A stretch of 64,000 nucleotides of DNA from Brasenia schreberi (GCA_036023115.1 JAYKKT010000064.1:6252001-6316000), one strand, 5' to 3'; counted from the first letter of the stretch, positions 12,841-26,273 are shown. Notes: generated by a model from the sequence alone, not told the origin. Numbers and translations are program-made.

Positions 12841-13386
12841 CAAATAATGCCTTGATTTAACAGATACGAACTTTGTATCAGGACATTGCTGAACAATGAC
12901 GGATCTAAAGAGAGATGAGGTGGGTCCACTGCGATCCAAATTAGGGATTTTCAGAAAGCAAACTACAGCCCACAGTTGAATCCCTGTGTCATGTAATACA
13001 TTGAAACATGTTATGTTGCCCCACCAATGGAGTGTCATAGGGTTCTATGCGGCTTAACTTTTTTGTGGACACGATTTATGGTCCATAGAGTAGACATCCA
13101 CGGCGAAACCATGTTCAAACTTGCTTTCTTTCTTTCCTTTCTCCTCTCCACTTTGCGTCTCTTGTGAACCAGTTTCGGCGTGTTTCCTTCCGAGACAAAT
13201 TCGTTCAACTTAAGGGAAACATTGCAGATAACTGATGATGATATATCAAAGTTCATAGGGTTATGTATGTAGCTTTGTTCTTGGGAATTATTTCCTTATA
13301 TCAAATGAACAGTGAATTTAGAACATTGTATCATGGGCAAAATTGATCTTGACACAAAGCGAGAAAGTACACTGCCTCTACCCTTC

Positions 13387-13500
13387 TTTTATTTGGTTAC
13401 AAGAGGAGACAGAAGCCTCACACACACACACGTACCTTCTGGAAATCGAACTCCCCACTAGCAGCAACGGCGTTAGAGTGCCCTGCCGTTGAGCTAATGA
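13387..13500 (-). mobile_element. SINE, tRNA-derived, family A
   Basis: On the minus strand it begins TTAGCTCAACGGCAGGGCAC, close to an RNA polymerase III A-box, and later carries GGGGAGTTCGATTTCC, a B-box-like T-arm. It ends in a run ...GAGGCTTCTGTCTCCTCTTG. A near-identical copy lies at 59400-59500 and a plus-strand relative at 48575-48665. Confidence 0.65.
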
Positions 13501-13624
13501 TTCGGTGCACTGCCTGCACCCATTTGTTGCTCACAAAATGCACCTTCTTATGAAACCACACCTGTGCTTGCTGTGATTATTTTAGGAGGTAGCTCTCTCA
13601 TCAAAGGCAAGACATATTACACAA

Positions 13625-13735
13625 CCAGCAATAACTCATCTGACTAGCAAGTTGAACTCACAAGTTGAAGATCATGAGTTCGAGACTCAGGGCATTCATC
13701 TGGCTTCGGCCTCCCCATTATACCAAAAGAAAAGG
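13625..13735 (+). mobile_element. SINE, tRNA-derived, family B
   Basis: It reads CAATAACTCATCTGACTAGC, then AAGTTGAACTCACAAGTTGA and AGATCATGAGTTCGAGACTC, with a 3' part ending in CTTCGGCCTCCCCATTATACC and an A-rich tail. It is colinear with the minus-strand copies at 11655 and 58700. Confidence 0.6.
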
Positions 13736-14189
13736 GTAAGACATGCTTGATTAGACATGGCCAGTTTGGAAGCAGACTGACAGTTTCAACCTGAACTGGA
13801 TTAGGTTAGGAACCAACTGGAACCGAACCAGGATCCTCCACTTTGGTTCTGGTTCCATCTTCATAGAACCTTAAACCGCAGGCTAAGTCAATTCTCTTTT
13901 CTTTCTTTCTTTTATTTCTTTTATATATTTTCTGTGGATTTGAACAGAATTCGGGTCGAGGGCTCTACCCGCAACCCCCATGCAAAGCTGCGTTGCCCCC
14001 TCAAACATCTCAATGAGCTCACCGCCGAGCTCAACCTGGGTCCGGTATGGATGAGTAAATCAGGCTCCAGTGGTTTGTTTGGTAACACTATGATTTCCTC
14101 ATTCTACCTATGCCGCCTGATTGAAGTAACTTTGATGAACTTCAATGACAATCATAAGTATATATTTATTGTTATGATTATTATTTTAC

Positions 14190-14280
14190 AATGGAAGGCC
14201 GAAGCCAGATATGCACACCCTACGGGTCGAACTTGCGATCTACAACGCGCAAGAACCCAAGTGGGCTAACGCCTTGAGTG
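14190..14280 (-). mobile_element. SINE fragment, family B-like
   Basis: The plus strand shows GGCCGAAGCCAGATATGCAC, then CCTACGGGTCGAACTTGCGA and, further on, AAGTGGGCTAACGC. This is the inverted layout of tRNA B-box and A-box motifs and matches family B in order. A weaker related piece sits at about 14590-14650. Confidence 0.4.
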
Positions 14281-14760
14281 CTGGATGTATAATTGGCAGC
14301 TTAATTTGCTGCTCTCGTTGCAGAGCTCAAATGTTCTTCAATAAAAAGGCTTACGAAGATTAGAGCCCCAAGAATCGTTCTTAATATGAAGCCTATTTGT
14401 TAGTCAGTTCTGGCGGATTTCGTCGGAAATATCATTGCTCAATTTGGTGGATAAGAAAGATAAGAACTGTTCAGAAGCCATATGAGCTCAAAGCCAGAAA
14501 TTAAGCCTAATTAGCTGATTCTAGCTCACATATATCTACATTTTTCTTTTCGATTAACAAGCTGAGTTTAGGCAAATTCCTGGGTGAAACTAACAGAGAC
14601 CTCAAGAACCCTCGGGCATCGTACTCTTGACCTCAGCAAAGAGAGCTCTGTGTTCCATTCTTTTCAATAATTTGGGAAGAAAGGGGAAGGCCTAGTTATT
14701 GTCATGGCAATGACCTCTTCAATACCTCCCAGATTTGTGACCAATGTGCATTATTTGTTA

Positions 14761-14850
14761 ACCCATGGGTTACCCTAGATGGGGTCGGCTACATGCATTC
14801 TTTTTTTCGCATAACTCGATCTTGTGCCATACTAGTCGAGGCCTATACTA
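14761..14850 (-). mobile_element. Old LINE 3' tail fragment
   Basis: The plus strand reads ACCCTAGATGGGGTCGGCTA, CATGCATTCT, then ACTCGATCTTGTGCCATACTAG. This is the inverted 3' end of the LINE family in a more divergent version, lying just outside the younger tail that starts at 14861. The piece at 59222-59318 is of the same older type. Confidence 0.6.
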
Positions 14851-14860
14851 TTAAATAAAT

Positions 14861-16066
14861 CAACAACAACAACAACTAAGCATTTTTCCATACTAGACGG
14901 GGTCGGCTACATGGATTCTTTGTTTTCACATATCCCTATAGTGTGTCATGTTAGCAGTTAACTCATAATAAGCTATATCATTCTTTATTGTTTCTTTCCA
15001 ACACTTTTGTGGTCGTCCTCTACCACTTTTAATACTTTCCAAATTTAGTTTTTCTAACCTTCTTATAGGTTCTTCTTTTGATCTTCTTTCTATATGTCCA
15101 AACCATCTTAAACGATATTCTTTCATTTTATCCTCTATCGGTGCCACTCCTAATTTGTTTCCAATAACCTCATTATGTATACAATCTTTTCTTGTGTGAC
15201 CACTCATCTATCTCAACATCTTCATTTCTGTCACACGACATCTTTGGACATGTTGATGATTAACTGCCCAACACTCATAACCATAAAACATGGCAGACCT
15301 AATTGTTGCTCTATAATATTTACCTTTTAACTTTAATGGTATCTTCTTATCACAAAGAATACTTGATACTCTTCTCCATTTTAACCAACCAACATTAATT
15401 CTATGTGTAACATCTCCATCAATTCTTCCATCACTATGAAAAAGTGACCCTAAGTATTTAAAACTTTCCTTTTAGAGGATGCAATGTGTACCAATTTTAA
15501 TTTCTATGTCCTTTGAAGTAACCAAATGATCAAACTTACATTCCATATATTTTGTCTTTGTTCTACTAAGTCGGAGGCCTTTGCTTTCTAATATTTCTCT
15601 CCATAGTTCCAATTTTCTATTAACTTTTTCCTTAGACTCCTCCACTAATACAATGTCACGTGCAAATAACATACACCAAGATACTTCATCTTGAATATGT
15701 TTTGTTAACTCATCAATCACCATTATAAATAAGTATGAACTTAAAGTTGATCCTTGATGTAACCCAATATTAACTTCAAAGAAGTCTGTCGTTCCTTCAT
15801 GAGTCATCACACATGTTTTTGCACCATCATACATGTCTCTTATAAGGTTAATATATGTCAATAGGATACCTCTTTTTTCCAAAGTTCTTAAAGAACCTCC
15901 CTCGGTACCCTATCATAAGCTTTTTCTAGGTTAATAAATATCATGTAAAGGTCTTTCTTTATTGCTCTAAAATGTTTCATAAGACGTCTCAAAAGGTGAA
16001 TCGCTTCAATAGTAGATCTGCCTGGCATGAATCCAAATTGGTTCTATGTTGCACTTGATACTTGTC
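14861..16066 (-). mobile_element. RTE-like LINE, 5'-truncated
   Basis: A minus-strand copy with a clean 3' tail (CAACAACAACAACAACTAAG on the plus strand from 14861). It has long readable stretches of the RT and C-terminal regions: EKRGILLTYINLIRDMYDG (15880-15825), [13 protein letters not shown] (about 15765-15725), then FARD where FADD is expected (about 15662), so the catalytic motif is altered here too. The C-terminal part is readable at 15207-14926. Similarity stops near 16066, at the position equal to about 6370 of the 5288-7579 copy. I did not find a convincing target duplication. Confidence 0.85.
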
Positions 16067-17654
16067 TTAAAAATATGGCCTAAATATTTGCAAACCAAGT
16101 CAATCCTCCGCATGCTATGCACAGCAGTGTATCCAACTCAAGACCAACTGAGAGCTTAGTTCCGGGTGCAAAGTTATCTTAAGGTTGTAAATGAATAAGT
16201 TCAGGGTAGTATTTGACTAAAGTTCATGGGAGTTCAATTGAGAAAGCCAATTATTGATTGGCAAGATTTCGCTTCTTTATTATATATACCTATGTATTCG
16301 TGTTTTTGGTTTCGAAAGCCATGGTGTCTGACATTCTTAACAATAATTTGAAAATCTTACACATATGGGTATCGTTATGCATATCAAGACATACCAAAAA
16401 TCTAATTTTTTTTAAAACCCATACTCAGGCGTACTGGTATGTATACCGTACCAGGTACTCCGTCATAAATCATGGACCGGAAATTCTATAAAGCTACAGC
16501 AAGTTCTTTATTCATTATTATCTGTTTTTACCTCATAATCATTGTTAAAATAAATATTTTGAAAATATCACAATAAAAACGTTTTGACAAGGACAGCTCA
16601 TAAAATAGGCATAAATCATGATGCTTAAAAACATTGGTTATATAATCAAGAACACAATAGTTTTGCGATATTCTTGCAATATTTTTGTTACGCTTTGTAA
16701 CAGAACTTTCTTCAACTACGTTATGTTTTTCAGCATATGAATTGGCATCATTTTGGTTATTTTATTCTTAAGTACCCTTTGGATATTTTCATAAGAACCG
16801 TAAAGAACGATTTTCTGTTTTCCATATTTTATAACGTTTTAAATATATCAATAAATGCATAAATATCTATATACTTGTGCATGTGTATTTCCATATATTT
16901 TATGTTTGTATTATAGTGTAAATATATTTGCATAGAGACGTATGTGCATATATGTGTATGGGTATGTGCGTGTGCGTGTATACATACAAAGAAATGAGAG
17001 ATTGCTAATCATTTCTTAGACAAAAGTGATTTATCAAAAAAAATTTTGTTTTCATGTAGTTCTTCCTCTTAAACAATTTAATGACATGCTTAATGTTGTT
17101 ATCCTTAATACGACATGACGTATCAATTGTTACTCATCTGCAACTTCACTTGTCACATTAGTCACTACATCGGCATATAGTAGTTGATTAAGTTGACACA
17201 TCATCCATTGCATCACGTCAACTTGTATTTAATAATATACTTAAATATTAATAAATATTTAATTTAAATTCTAAATTAGTAATACTAATTATTATGTGTT
17301 AAATTTAATAGTATAATTTATATTAAGTTTTAACTAAATATTTAATACTAAATTAGTTAACTAATACTCAATCAATATTAGTTTGTAATTTATTAAATAC
17401 TATTTTCAAATTCAATGTTTAGTAATAAACTAATAGTAGCTTGTTTACACTTAAAATATTAATTAATATTGAAATTGAATATCAATTAAAATTAAATGCT
17501 AAATTTACATGTATTATATGTTAAAACTAAATAGTACTAAAACTACATTAAAATTAATTCAGTGTTTAGGATTGAATTAGTTAACTAGCATTGATTAACT
17601 ATTAGTTTGTAATTTATTAAACGCAAATCTTTTTAAACCAGAAACTATAAAACC

Positions 17655-17656
<2 letters not shown>

Positions 17657-17743
<87 letters not shown>

Positions 17744-17744
17744 G
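17657..17744. repeat. Compound microsatellite (AT)n(GT)n(GA)n
   Basis: An AT run is followed by about nine GT units and then a GA run. The same TA-to-GA architecture recurs at 44854, 47350 and 47756, where it marks element ends. Confidence 0.92.
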
Positions 17745-18148
17745 TGCACGTGTATATATGTCAGTTTTCTAGGAGCGAGGGTACCTAGATCTTGAAACTG
17801 AACGTGATTTATTCCGATGGCAATATATATATATTGCGTGTGTGTAAGTTCAAATATGATACTTTATGGTAATGTTATTTGTAATGTTGTAAATATCATA
17901 GCGGACTTTGTATGACATGGATTACTACTACACATGTGTTTCACGTATCATGTGTTTTTTAAAAAAATCATAAAAACATGAAAACTTTAAAATCATGTAC
18001 CACACAAAGAGAATGGATTTATGGTCAAAACAAACCAAATCACGTGTACATTGACTTTGAGTCTCGTTTTAAGACTTAGTTTTGATGACATTAATGAACA
18101 TAAAATGCATATAGCATTTTTAGAAAAAAAGTAATTGTGTTGAAGGAA

Positions 18149-18400
18149 GGAATAGACATGCAAGAGAAGTAAAAAAAGCTCACCTACACGGGGTTTAAAT
18201 ACACTCAAGCTTTGATTTTAAAAAAAATGATTCTCACATTTTGTGATATGTTCTAATACGGTGCGATAAATAGTGTTTTGCGATATAGGTACCCATGAGA
18301 GGAAACAATAGACATGCAAGAGAAGCCAAAAAAAGCTTGCTTAATGAGGGGTTTAAACACCTGAACATTAGAAAAACATGATTCTCTATCACAATGTATC
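18149..18400. repeat. Tandem duplication, about 156-bp period
   Basis: The block AATAGACATGCAAGAGAAG at 18151 returns at 18307. It is followed in both copies by an A-rich run, AAGCT, GGGGTTTAAA and ATGATTCTC. Between them lie GTGATATGTTC and GGTGCGATA words that resemble the ends of the hAT element at 36257-38122. Confidence 0.7.
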
Positions 18401-18518
18401 ATATAATATATCACAATACATGTGATATAGGTACAAAAATCGTATGAATTCAGGTACCAATAAAGTTTTTATAACATTTAAATATTCATTGTTAGATTCT
18501 TGTTTTTCTCTTCACAAT

Positions 18519-18605
18519 CGGAGGCCGAAGGGAAAAGCACCGCCCAGATATTGAACTCATGAGCAACATATGAGTCTGACCCCTTAGCTAGATGAGCCAT
18601 TGCTC
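18519..18605 (-). mobile_element. SINE, tRNA-derived, family B
   Basis: On the minus strand it reads GCAATGGCTCATCTAGCTAA, GGGGTCAGACTCATA, then GCTCATGAGTTCAATATCTG. It has the same order of blocks as the other family B copies. Confidence 0.55.
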
Positions 18606-19120
18606 GTTATCTCATCATACTCTTGAAGTAAATATCTTTTGATATTATTTATTTTACATAAAAAGTTTGGGATTGAAGCGAGGTGCTTAAATCAATTCAT
18701 TTATGTATATTTTAACTTTAATTTATTACTTGAATATGGCAAATAAACATGATCTTGCTGATTGCCTGTTGACTGTTTGATTGATGTAAATATCTGGTCG
18801 TACCGTGTTATGGCAGCGCGGATATGTGTGTAAATGTATGTTCTCGCGTTGCTCCGTGGCCGTTCTTCGCTTTGATCCCATTCATCCGCACTCGCCTTTG
18901 CCGTCGCTTCCTTTTCTCTGCTTCTCTGTGCTTCAGCCTGTTCTAAGGTTTCCCAGGGCATCGAATCGTCGTGTTCCAGATGCGCGTAATTTCTGGCGGA
19001 TCCCTGCTTCTTGGCGTCTCTTCGTTTATCTCGATCTGAGTCGTTTGTTTTGCGTGATTGGATGGCTTGAGTGAGGGGGACTCTCTGCCGCTGGTTAGTA
19101 CTTGTTCGTAGAGAGAGCTA

Positions 19121-22100
19121 ATGGCGCAAGAACACCTACCCAGGGGTTCGATGCCGAGGGTCGCTTCGGAGTCGAGATGGGTGTATCAGGAAGAAGATCG
19201 GTCTGACGAGAACAGAGGCGGAAGTGGTAATGAAGATGAGGACGGGAATTTGCCTCCGTGGATGAGTTCCGAGTCGGATGAGGACAATGCCACGCAGCGG
19301 CTCATCAGGACGGGACCGCGTGTCGATTCCTTTGACGTTGAAGTGTACGAAGTCCCCGGCGCTCAGCGAAGTGACTATGAGGTATTTTCCGTTCTTCGAT
19401 TCAATTTAGGGTTCCTCTTTAGCTCATTTGTTGTTACCTTCGGAAAACCCACTAGTTATCCGATCATTTTATTTTTTACGTAGAATCCCTCCACTTGTGT
19501 TATGTTCATGAAGATCTCGTGATCGACTATATTATCAAAATATTGCAGCATAGAATGCATTGATTGCTCGATGCACAAAGTAGACCATTGTTGTGTTTGC
19601 CTAATCTTTCCTTGAGGAAATGTTTACTTGTTTTTGAAATGCATTGGTCACACCTTTAGTCTTTGTATCGTGTGATGCTCAGAAGATAGCCTTTTACGTT
19701 GACGTGCTTATACATTTTCTTTAATTTGAAGAAGGAACTTGGGGACTACGTTAGAACTTTGAAATATAAGCTCATCCGCGTGGCTACCAAACTCATCGAA
19801 TCCAAAACATTGGAGAAAAATTATCTCCCAGTGTCTTAAAATTTACAGAGCTCAAGGTCGTGTTACTTCAGAGCTTGGAACTAGAGTTAGCCAGGGAGGT
19901 AACGTATTGTAGTTCTCTCTGTGAAATACACCATTTTCCGACCATCATAGAGGATATGTTGAATCTCTCTGGCTATTAAAGGATACCTCCAGCATCCACT
20001 TGCCATGCTCAGATTTCTGTTTTGGTGGTAGATTTAAGGTTAAGGTTCTGTACTTGCGCATTGGGAGGTAACTAGATGAAAAATAGTTGAAACACCACGG
20101 AATTGGCAATTGCCTCGTTAGTTTAGGAATGTTACTTGGACAAATCAACTTGGTTTCTTGACCGGATCTGTTAATGCACCAGTTGACATATTAGATAGAA
20201 AATCTGTTCAATGACATACTTAATCATGAAGTCAATAAATAAGTGGAATGACATCCTAACTTACATTTGTTTATTCAGCCATTACTATGTAGTGTTTGTT
20301 ATATATCATGTTTACCAGAAGAGCAAGTATTAAAGTCTCATGCACCAAGAATACCACATGACAGCATTATAGCTTAAGTGAGCTATGTTATAAATAGCGG
20401 CTAGCGGGCTGTTAGTAATTAACCCTAATATAGCGGTAGTGGGAATATAGCATATTTAGTGGTACACTTTCATTTACGATTAAAAATAATATATATAATA
20501 GATTTTCTAGTTTCTAAGAAATATCAAGAAACACATAAATATGAATCAAACTAAATAGGCAAATTCTAAGAAGACAAATAATAAATTTCATGTGGTATAT
20601 GCATATAATTTGAAATATATATTATACTTATTTCTTCAAGTATGGTGACTATGGTCCAGTGACTCCAATCTAATTTGAGCAATGAAACATATTACGCTTA
20701 CCTGGCAAAAAGAATAAAATAATATTAGGGTAGAGAAATAAATGCTCTTAAAACATGAAAAGATCTTCAAGATCTACAAGAAAATATAATACTCACCAAA
20801 AAATCATAGGTTTAAGAATCAAAATAACATTTACCATACAACAACAACAACAACTAAGCCTTTTCCCATACTAGATGGGGTCGGCTACATGGATTCTTTG
20901 TTTCCACAGATCCCTATCGTGTGCCATGTTAGCAGTTAACTCACAATAAGCTAGATCATTCTTTATTGTTTCTTTCCAACACTTTTGTGGTCATCCTCTA
21001 GCTCTTTTAATACTTTCCAAATTTAGTTTTTCATACCTTCTTACAGGTTCTTCTTTTGATCTTCTTTCTATATGTTCAAACCATCTTAAACGATATTCTC
21101 TCATTTTATCCTCTATTGGTGCCACTCTTAATTTGTTTCTAATAACCTCATTATGTATACGGTCTTTTCTTGTATGACCACTCATACATCTCAACATCTT
21201 CATTTCTGTCACAGACATCTTTTGTACATGTTGATGATTAACTGCCCAACACTCAGAACCATAAAACATGGCAGGCCTAATTGCTGCTCTATAATATTTA
21301 CCTTTTAACTTTAATGGTATCTTCTTATCACAAAGAATCAAAATAACATTTACCAAATGACAAAAATATTCATAGTACTTTTAAAGTAACAACTTTAACA
21401 TGCATCAAATATAACAACTAACAAATTAACAAATAACAAGTCCAAAACATAGCATCCATAAAATGCGATTACGATATAGAGGAGGGTGCTTTTGTGCCAA
21501 AATAAACACTCATGTGCTCCAAACCTCTTTGAACACACGTTTTTTCTTCCTTGATTTGCAATATATTGTAAGCCAAAAAGAGCATAGATGGTTTCTGGGC
21601 ATGGAATCACATTGCTATGTTTCTTCACTACGTTGTGGCACACTTGAGTAAACATCCACATAATTCTGAACTCTCAAGCCACTTTTTTCAGATTGAATGT
21701 TGGATAGTTTAAGCATGTTATGTTCTTCCGTCAGTGGCATTTCTATGATGTCTATTGTTTTTCTTGGTTGGTGACCCTAAGGATGTTTGATTCCTATTGA
21801 GCTGATTAATTTTTTATCATGCTATAAGCTCTCACAGAGCTAATTTGTTGTTTGTAGAAGGAGCAAATGTGCCACCTCTTGCCTAAGGGGCAAAAGCCTC
21901 TTTGGCTGAGCGCTCCACTGCAAAAGGAGCTAATTACCTACATCTACCACCGTTTATTCCTTGAGTTTATATGAACACATTATGTTGTTTGTCACATCAT
22001 TCAACAAAATATCAAAAGATTCTTTAAGGGTGGTATGTGCATGCTGATCAAGTCTATTACATCAACACATTGATGTTGGATGCCACTTAATTTAGCAAAA

Positions 22101-25100
22101 TACAAAAATGATACTTGAAGGGCAGCCTCAGCATGCACAAGGGAAGCTCCATTAAAAAAAATTGGAAATCAACTAGCAGAATACTGAGTAAGGATTGTAG
22201 AAAATTTATGCAAGACAAATTCATTAGCAGGTTAAGAATGACATGTGTCTTTTATGATTTATCCCAACTTCAGGGGAGTGTTACAAGTCATTCTAGTTTG
22301 TCAATGTTTGATGTTGTCCATCGGCTTCAAGCTTGACTATGAGGTTAGATTTTGTTTGGTTTGACTCTAGGGATGGAACAAGGAGCTGATTGAAACCGTA
22401 ATCCTTTTCTCTTCATAACTCACATCATACTCGATCTAACTGTCCTCATCTCTTCGTCCCTTTTGTATGGTCCTCACCTTTGCGGATCAAGTATAGTTGT
22501 CCAAAACATACATCAAAGTAATGAGTCTTGAAACTATCTTATTACTTTTGATATTATTTATCTACAGTGAATTATACATAAATTGATTAAACTGGATGTA
22601 TTACCCTTCTAATTTCATTCACACATTTTTCTTCATATATTTTACGTTTGTTTATGTATGTGTCACTAACTTTGTTATGTTGCCATCTACATCGATGGAT
22701 CTAAATGTAAAAAATGAAAGCATGAATATATGATACCTTAAAACGTTTAAGTTATTTGAGCAAACTGCCTAGAGAGAGTGCCAGAAAACTTACTCAAAGG
22801 GAGAGACAGAGCAAGCTGCGAGAGAAAACTAGCATACAACAAGCAACAACAACGTTGCTTGATGTGAGAGAGAGTGGTAGACAATAAAGAGATAGAGGGG
22901 GAGAGAGAGGGAGATGCATGTACATGAGGACCAGAGCACGGGGGAGGTGGTGACCATGTAGAGGGCGCATGTGGGTGGTGGTTGGCATAGAAGGCAGAAG
23001 AGAGAGGGAGAGAGCATACAGGAGAATGAAGAACAAAGACTTTGGTTTTTATTTTATTTGGGTTGGGTTGGGTTTGGATCGACCCGACCCGAATAATCTT
23101 GTACGCTAATAATGCTATAGCAATGTTTGCGGCACATTTAGCGCCCAAGATGGTTGCCCGTTAATTTTTGGACGCTATAGCAATTTGTGAACCGCTAAAA
23201 TGCTATAGTGGACGCTATAGCATGCTATTAATAACATAGGAAGTGAGCACTTGAAAATACTATTTTTGTTAGACACTACTTTTTTGGCAGTTTTTGACTA
23301 GCACTTGGAAAATAAAAAATCTAGTTTGAACATCAAAAGCTACATATTTGTTGTGCTAGTAGGAATAAGATTCCCCTTTCACATGTTGTCAGCCTTGGTG
23401 AGAAGGATGGCATGGTGTTATTTGATTTTGATATTTGGGGTTTCTCTAGTTGATGACTAGACGCTGGTGGTTGGCTCCTAGAATTCTAGCTCTAGAGGAG
23501 ATAGATATAAGCCAATAAGAATTATCTAACCTACACTTACTGATTTGCTGAATGTGATATTCATGAAAATTAATTGCTTTTTAGACGTACATGAAGTAAG
23601 ATGTTTGAGAGAGTAGGCAACAGAGTGAGAAGGTTTTATGTGTAGAAAAGGTTATATTAGTTTCTAAAATAATGTAAGATGTAAACTTGTTTAATTATTT
23701 TGCAGTGCAGACACTTGGATGTAAATTTGTTTAGAACATAATGAGATTGAGATTTTGAAAAACATTATAGCCTATTAACAGAGAAACCTTATCATCTCAT
23801 ACTTTGGGCTTGTGTGCTACATAAGCCTCTGATTGACCGGGGTGATGGTTGTAGACCTGGGGCACGACATAACTAACCATTTATTATTTGAAAGATCTAT
23901 CACAGAAAACAACTTGTGAAACTCGCATCATGTTTCATGCATGGAATTGTAGCATCATGGATGATGAACGCTGATAAAACAAAATAACTTTGCTCAGGGG
24001 GTTAGGTTTTTGTTTGTTCCTGATTTATACTTAAAATGAAAGATCCATCATGGAAATTGAAGTTTACATTTTCTTTTAAGAAAGCAATTGTCAACGTCAT
24101 TCTCACATGTTATGAGTCTTCATCGGTCAATATGACCGTATATGATCTAAGATGAGCTTTTCCACATGATCGCTACTTCCACTAGAGGAGATATATCCAT
24201 ATCCATACACTAGGTTAGGATAGTTTGCATGTGAGAAACAACTAAAAATCTGATTGAGGGCTGGGGCCCGGGGGGGCTAATAGATTAGTTTAGCAAGTGT
24301 AGGTCTCTTATGGATCAGCTACAACCTTGAAGTTGTGGTGATTGGAAAACAAAAAGTTCGTTAAGCAAAATATAAAATTGTAACGAAGGAAGCCCTTTCT
24401 TAGAAATTTTCCAGATGGTATTTTGAGAAACATATTCAAGAATGTGTTCTTCAAATGCCATTCCTGAATGTAGTTAGAATCCATTTCCATGCATTTGGTA
24501 CATCTATTGAAAGCATTTTCACTGCCAATGCAAAGGGTGCTCCAATTATCATAGGGAGTTCGAGAGGGCCCAAGATCAGCTACTTCTGTGTGAAAAATAA
24601 GTTGCTGCATACAAATGATGTTAGTTAATGCACTTCCAGAAAATTTCTAAGAAAGGGCTTCCTTCGTTACAAATGAGTTCTAGCCAATGCTTTCTTCTTA
24701 AGCTTAGGATGATTATGGAACTTTTATAGTCTCATTTGCACTTCCAGAAAGTCCATGAATCACCTAGAAATATTGTCAATAGCATCAACATCAGCAATCA
24801 TTTCTAACAGAGATGAACATAAAAGAAACAATCCCAAATCAATGGTATTTTAACTACATCTAGTTACGATACAATGACTCTATTTATATGAATGGAGGTG
24901 GATACCTGTTGAAATTGGTTGACAACGGATTCCTGTTGAAGAAGATCCAGTTTATGTCTATGTGCTCCTTCAATGACAGTTTACATGGAATTTATGGTAA
25001 GAGTCAAAAAGCAAAAGTTTCATAGTTTTTTCCCAATATCTTATTGTTCTAACAAATTAAATGTTTGATCAAGAATATTACTTGCCTGCGCAATGAGCCA

Positions 25101-26228
25101 GAACTATATAACATAGGCATTTTAGCAGTTTGTTTTGGTGCATGAACAATATAGCAGTTATTTTAATTTCTATGCATTTTGCTATTTAATCACTTTTCTT
25201 TGTTTCCCATGCTGAAAAATCATCTATTTTATATGAAAATTCTCAACTGGGTCATTTTGTGCAATTTTGTTCAGTTTTTCTTTGTTGGTTATTGGACTTT
25301 GTTTCTTTTTGTTCTTCCTTCTTTATGTGTGCCCATTTCATCTGTTGGTAAGAAGATGGTGATATGTAACTGTAAACCTTTCTTCTTGAAGCAGTGAAAA
25401 TGAAAGTTTAGGCTTATCTTGTCAAAGATGTAAAAACATAGAGAAGCGCTTCTCTTTGTTCATGAACGTACTCTTCCTAAATTTTCTGAATTTATGAAAT
25501 TAAATTGCAGGATTTTACTTTGGGCAGGACTGTTCTGCTTACTTTGCAGACACTTGCATTCGTCTTTGGAGATGTTATGTCCTGGTTGTTCTGTGGGCCA
25601 ATGATGATGGTGAAGGTATATTAAATTAAATATTTCAAAATAAACCTTCAATATTGTTTGCCTTTCTCTTTTAATCTGTGTTCTGACAGTTCTGTCCTCA
25701 AAATCATAGTTCTTTTCAAACCACCGCAGGTGGTACTTTTGCCTTGTATTCCTTGATCTGTCGTCATGCTAAGGTGAGTCTTCTCCCCAATCAGTTACCA
25801 TCAGATGCCCGCATATCAAGCTTTAGGCTAAAGGTGCCATCCCCTGAGCTTGAAAGGTCATTAAAAATCAAGGAAAGACTAGAGACTTCGCTGACTCTGA
25901 AGAGGATTCTACTAATATTAGTGCTTGCTGGTACTTCTATGGTGATTGCTAATGGGGTTGTTACACCTGCAATGTCAGGTATTGGACAGACCTTTTTTTT
26001 TAATTTCTTGGCACTCTGACCTGCATAAAGCCCCGACTAGGCATCTTTTGATTTCTTGAAAAAAATAGAAAGAAGTTGAGAGGAAAACCATAGAATGAGT
26101 ACCTGACTAGTAAAGTTGAACTACAAAGAAATAGTTGAACAAATAAGTCATGGGTGACTGTATGACTATGATTGCTTTGTTTGGCTGCAAACAGGCACAC
26201 ACGTAGACATTACATACACATACACATG

Positions 26229-26273
<45 letters not shown>

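Larger units (their letters stand above)
10949..13386. other. Intergenic, no gene recognised
   Basis: Non-coding sequence without recognisable protein similarity. It holds a SINE at about 11655-11740 and a CT microsatellite at 12787-12837. The open frames at 11067-11388, 12062-12250 and 12640-13256 have no domain or codon pattern that I can support; one of them simply reads through the CT repeat. Confidence 0.5.
16067..18518. other. AT-rich intergenic, no gene recognised
   Basis: Very AT-rich, notably at 17220-17630 where ATTAA/TTAAT words repeat without clear periodicity. It contains a compound microsatellite (17657-17744) and a duplicated segment near 18149-18400. No protein similarity was seen. 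Confidence 0.5.

Noticed and set aside
12640..13038. 132-codon minus-strand frame
   Set aside because: Its middle is Arg-Glu repeats from the CT microsatellite and the rest has no recognisable domain.
13934..14269. 111-codon plus-strand frame
   Set aside because: No domain recognised, and its 3' third overlaps a SINE-like fragment.
22747..23148. Three overlapping minus-strand frames of 62-133 codons
   Set aside because: They are produced by a purine-rich GAGAGA region inside the TIR element; three frames are open at once, which indicates base composition rather than coding.
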